9,004 bases of DNA from CAZFCK01 sp964517355 (lineage in GTDB: Bacteria; Desulfobacterota; Desulfovibrionia; Desulfovibrionales; Desulfovibrionaceae), in contig CAZFCK010000204.1 in assembly GCA_964517355.1 (NCBI GenBank), positions 1 to 9,004 on the forward strand, given 5' to 3'. Of the stretch, positions 6,656 to 9,004 are shown one piece after another. The position numbers were made by a program, and so were the translations under genes. The notes beneath the pieces were generated by a model. That model saw nothing but the letters and a program-made list of their open reading frames with translations, ran no database searches and had not been told where the DNA came from. Position 1 is the stretch's first letter. Every line of letters starts with the position of its first letter.

Positions 6656-8403
6656 CAGCGCTCCCCTCGCATTTCTCTATCGGAAAGGGGTTTGGCGCCG
6701 CTGGAAAACCCCTCGGCCAACGAGCGGAGCAATATTTCCGTGTCGGCCATGTTTTCGCCCAATCTGCAAGCTATTTCCTGGACCGTATCGAGGTTCTTGC
6801 GGATGATTTCCCGTGCCCGCCGGGCAATTTCATCCCGGTGCAGTTCGGAGCCGGTAACGTCGAAAAGCACGCCGCCGACAACGCTTTGCGGTTCTATGGA
6901 AAATATGGTCAGACTGAAAACGCGCTCCCCGTGCCGGATGGCATCCTTATGATAATCCTTTTCAGTCTCCAGGGCTTTGCGAAACAACGCAGCGAACGGC
7001 ATGATCTTTTCCAGCGCAGCGCCCTCCATTCCAGGGCGCGCCTCATAGGCCATGAGAACTTCCTCTCCGAAAAGACGCGCAAAATATTCGTTGCATTCAA
7101 TGATGTGCATGTCGGCATTGGCGATGACCACCCCCGCGGGGATGCACCGCAACAGCGCATTGGCTTTTCTGGTGGCGCGCTTGCGAAGAAAATGCACGCA
7201 CATGGCGGGTTCCGCCAACCCCTCGAGCATGGCTCTGGCCATACCGCGGCAGGTTTCATGGCCGCAGCCGCCGCAATTCAATTCATCCTCGGGTCCGTTC
7301 TTCCCGATATGCCGCAATACTTCGACATATTGTTCCTCGGTGAACTCAGGCAACACAATGGGCGCAGGCAACAGACGTTCGCTTGCAGCCAGTTCCGAAT
7401 CACGCAGAGGAACATCTTTATCTGGTTTGTGGGAACGATCAAAAACATCGAGTTGATCAAGCAGACGGGGGCGCTGGCTGGACACGCACGGTCCACGCAC
7501 GCATCCGCCCACACAAGCCAGCATTTCCACAAAAACGGAACGGGGCAAGGTCTGGTCCTGGATCCCCTGTAACGCGGCCTCGATGGTGGGAATGCCAGAT
7601 AGCGTGGCGAAACAAACGGACTCGTTGCCTGCAAAAGCCTTCACCGTATCGGTCATACCGCCTTCAATGGGGTATAACGCTCCCTCGTATGCCGGCTCGG
7701 GTACGAATATGTCAACAGCCGCAGGGGAGAGCTCCTCGGGATTGATTTTTGCCTGTTGCAGCAAGGAGCGTAAATCCGTAAAGGTCATGGCCGCGTCAAG
7801 CAATTCAGGGTGGTTGTCGGCTTCGGTCTTTTTCGCCACGCAAGGACCGAAAAAGACGATGCCTATCTCCTGCCCGTACAGACGGCGCAACATGCGGCAG
7901 TGAGAAAGCAACGGCGAAAGCAACGGCGTGAGATTATCCACCAGTTCAGGCATATAACCGCGGATGAAGTCCACCGCTGCGGGGCAGGCAGTGGAAAGCA
8001 TCAGTTTTGGAGCGCCTTGAGCCAATTGCCGCGCCGCTGCGGCCGATACTTCCTGCGCGCCGAGAGCGGTTTCAGATACGCCTGCAAATCCGAGCCGCCG
8101 CAAGGCCGCGATCATGATTTCAGGGGCGAAGCCCGGGAATTCGACAATCCATGACGGGGCCAGAGATACGTATACAGGCCGTTCAGAGCGCAACAACTGC
8201 AACACGACATGTTGATCATCGCGCACATGCTTGGCATGTGCGGGGCATGCGGCGACACACTGCCCGCAGGCAATGCACAGCTCCGGCACAACCGTGGCCC
8301 TGCCGTCCTCCACCTGAATCGCTTTGACAGGACACTGCCGCAAGCAACGATAACAATCCTGACATTCCGTCTCAACGGTATAAATAGGATAATGCGTCAG
8401 CAT
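6655..8403 (-). CDS. hydS: Sensory-type [FeFe]-hydrogenase homologue with PAS domain (HydS-like)
   Basis: The protein is 582 residues. Its domains in order are: a 2[4Fe-4S] ferredoxin (C14, C17, C20, C24; C43, C46, C49, C53); an H-cluster domain (about 75-320); a [4Fe-4S] domain of PF04060 type (C377, C380, C385, C402); a PAS domain (about 413-518); and a C-terminal helical tail. H-cluster motif L1 reads STACPAA, with C140 kept as cluster ligand but alanine at 139, where catalytic enzymes have the proton-shuttling cysteine. L2 reads GPCVAKKTE (C188, K191, E194) and L3 reads EMLACVGGC (C297, C301), both intact. This pattern fits the sensory (group C/D-like) hydrogenases, so slow H2 turnover and a signalling role are expected. 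There is no signal peptide, so it is cytoplasmic. The ATG at 8403 is chosen because the ferredoxin begins there and GGTGGTGGA precedes it; a TTG at 8481 would add 26 unrelated residues. The gene is coupled to the phosphatase gene by TGATG. Confidence 0.9.
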   Translation of the reverse strand: MLTHYPIYTVETECQDCYRCLRQCPVKAIQVEDGRATVVPELCIACGQCVAACPAHAKHVRDDQHVVLQLLRSERPVYVSLAPSWIVEFPGFAPEIMIAALRRLGFAGVSETALGAQEVSAAAARQLAQGAPKLMLSTACPAAVDFIRGYMPELVDNLTPLLSPLLSHCRMLRRLYGQEIGIVFFGPCVAKKTEADNHPELLDAAMTFTDLRSLLQQAKINPEELSPAAVDIFVPEPAYEGALYPIEGGMTDTVKAFAGNESVCFATLSGIPTIEAALQGIQDQTLPRSVFVEMLACVGGCVRGPCVSSQRPRLLDQLDVFDRSHKPDKDVPLRDSELAASERLLPAPIVLPEFTEEQYVEVLRHIGKNGPEDELNCGGCGHETCRGMARAMLEGLAEPAMCVHFLRKRATRKANALLRCIPAGVVIANADMHIIECNEYFARLFGEEVLMAYEARPGMEGAALEKIMPFAALFRKALETEKDYHKDAIRHGERVFSLTIFSIEPQSVVGGVLFDVTGSELHRDEIARRAREIIRKNLDTVQEIACRLGENMADTEILLRSLAEGFSSGAKPLSDREMRGER

Positions 8404-8455
8404 TCCACCACCAGGATGATTGTTTATCATACAGTTGTTGTAACCGATTGAGCAT
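8372..8455 (-). CDS. Possible 27-residue leader peptide overlapping the hydS start
   Basis: This micro-ORF starts at an ATG preceded by GGAGAGAA, a better ribosome site than the one for hydS itself, and ends at a TGA 32 bases inside hydS in another frame. The peptide begins MLNRLQQLYDKQSS and contains three consecutive tryptophans. The tryptophan codons coincide with the GGTGGTGG ahead of hydS, so the run may be a by-product of that site. The frame is open further upstream to 8491, where a hydrophobic stretch (LLPLIAMGFLVFC) would precede it, so a 39-residue membrane peptide or a gene remnant is an alternative. No family is recognised. The rest of 8404-8592 holds nothing identifiable. Confidence 0.25.
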   Translation of the reverse strand: MLNRLQQLYDKQSSWWWNADALSYLYR

Positions 8456-8592
8456 TTCTCTCCGATATTGGCAAAAGACAAGGAAACCCATCGCGATCAG
8501 CGGGAGCAGGAAACGGTATTACCCGTGGCGGAGGCAGCGCCGGATCTTTCCAAAAAAATTGTAACCATGTGTAGATAAATGACTTTGGCGTA

Positions 8593-8835
8593 CTATTCGG
8601 CAAGATGGCGGTTCAGCAAATCAGGAAGGGCTTCCTCGGTCACCTCGGAATAAAGGTTTCCGTCAATACAAATATTGGGGCTTGTACAGCAATGGTCTTC
8701 GCAACGGCTGCCGCTCAGACAAACCGAATCCGCAAGACCATGGCCGGCCAGGTACTGTTCTATTGTCACCAGGTGGCGCTTATTGCCCCGTGCAAAACAC
8801 GAACTGCCCATGCAAATGACGATTTCATGTTCCAT
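8593..8835 (-). CDS. Thioredoxin-like [2Fe-2S] ferredoxin, NuoE/TM1420-like
   Basis: The 80-residue protein has the thioredoxin-like [2Fe-2S] fold signature C8-x4-C13 and C45-x3-C49, in the contexts VICMGSSCFARGN and GSRCEDHCCTSPNICIDG. It closely resembles the small stand-alone relatives of NuoE and HydC, such as Thermotoga TM1420, which are found beside sensory [FeFe]-hydrogenases. It probably passes electrons to or from the hydrogenase ferredoxin clusters. The ATG at 8835 gives the usual family length and places the first strand (HEIVICMG) at the N-terminus; GAGG lies 11 bases upstream. The frame is open to a codon at 8967, but the extra 44 residues do not look like the family. It is first in the cassette, 189 bases before hydS. 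A possible -10, TATAGC, at about 8872-8877 is the only promoter hint. Confidence 0.87.
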   Translation of the reverse strand: MEHEIVICMGSSCFARGNKRHLVTIEQYLAGHGLADSVCLSGSRCEDHCCTSPNICIDGNLYSEVTEEALPDLLNRHLAE

Positions 8836-8954
8836 AGAGTTGTGGGCCTCGTAATCCACTTTTTTCTCGAAGCTATACCCAATCAGGAGAGCAGGCAAGC
8901 GCCATTGGAGCATATCGGTTTTCCCCTCTCGCGCTCTCCCCTTCCCAAACTTTC

Positions 8955-9004
8955 TAGAGCATCTCACGCTTGAAAAGCGCTAGATGCTCTTATGCATTTC
9001 CCTG
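8955..9004 (-). repeat. Dispersed MITE-like repeat, copy 4 (partial, cut by window edge)
   Basis: The terminal hairpin (8956-8990) is identical to those of copies 1 and 3. It is followed by TTATGCATTTCCCTG and then the window edge, and it begins at TA (8955-8956) like the other copies. It lies about 120 bases upstream of the [2Fe-2S] protein gene, in the same orientation as that gene. Confidence 0.85.

Noticed and set aside
6838..7572. Long plus-strand open frame of 244 codons
   Set aside because: It lies wholly opposite the HydS-like gene, whose domain motifs are unmistakable, and its translation has no recognisable domain. It is an antisense shadow.
8404..8481. 26-residue extension of the HydS-like protein from a TTG at 8481
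   Set aside because: There is no ribosome site and no homology-like content; the ferredoxin domain begins right after the ATG at 8403.
8836..8967. 44-residue extension of the [2Fe-2S] protein
   Set aside because: Family members are about 80 residues, and the extension reads like translated leader sequence.
1..9004. CRISPR array from the repeated hairpins
   Set aside because: The copies are about 1.5 to 3.8 kb apart, on both strands, with genes between them; there is no regular spacing.
1..9004. Composite transposon bounded by copies 1 and 4
   Set aside because: The repeat carries no transposase, internal copies are equally similar, and the enclosed genes look like ordinary chromosomal ones. 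The match to the window edges may only reflect how the window was cut.

Overview
The window looks like chromosome of a mesophilic, anaerobic, sulfate-reducing-type deltaproteobacterium, most likely Desulfovibrionaceae. This rests on three things: the protein sequences, a sensory-type [FeFe]-hydrogenase cassette, and GGGGC/GCCCC hairpin repeats of the kind seen in such genomes. It is an inference; no rRNA or other taxonomic marker lies in the window. There is no tRNA, rRNA, CRISPR array, transposase or phage gene.

Layout. Positions 1-52 hold one end of a dispersed short repeat (copy 1). Positions 321-2125 (+ strand) hold a two-gene operon: a small membrane-anchored protein with a possible PH-like domain, then a DUF401-type multi-pass membrane protein, overlapping as ATGA. 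Convergent to it is a PleD-like REC-REC-GGDEF diguanylate cyclase (2172-3434, - strand), with a near-consensus sigma-54 promoter about 90 bases upstream of its start. Next come repeat copy 2 (3614-3717), a secreted protein of unknown function (3754-4698, - strand) with its own sigma-70-like promoter in an AT-rich stretch, repeat copy 3 (5099-5203), and a GC-rich double hairpin. The right third (5480-8835, - strand) is a redox or H2 sensing cassette. Its order of transcription is a thioredoxin-like [2Fe-2S] protein, a HydS-type [FeFe]-hydrogenase homologue with 2[4Fe-4S], H-cluster, [4Fe-4S] and PAS domains, and a SpoIIE/PP2C-type phosphatase whose start overlaps the hydrogenase stop (TGATG). 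Repeat copy 4 closes the window.

How the parts may work together. The hydrogenase homologue keeps the H-cluster ligands, but alanine replaces the proton-shuttling cysteine, as in sensory rather than catalytic enzymes. A plausible reading is that H2 or redox state is sensed at the iron-sulfur sites, passed through the PAS domain, and converted into dephosphorylation of an unknown partner by the coupled phosphatase. The c-di-GMP synthase could be a separate signalling output; nothing in the sequence links it directly to the cassette.

The least expected signal is the repeat family. Two complete copies are 100-101 bp, have imperfect terminal inverted repeats and are flanked by TA on both sides. 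Two more partial copies sit at the window edges. Every copy lies at a transcription-unit boundary. One diverged copy keeps its inner hairpin through three compensatory base-pair changes. It resembles a MITE-like, non-autonomous element with a maintained secondary structure.
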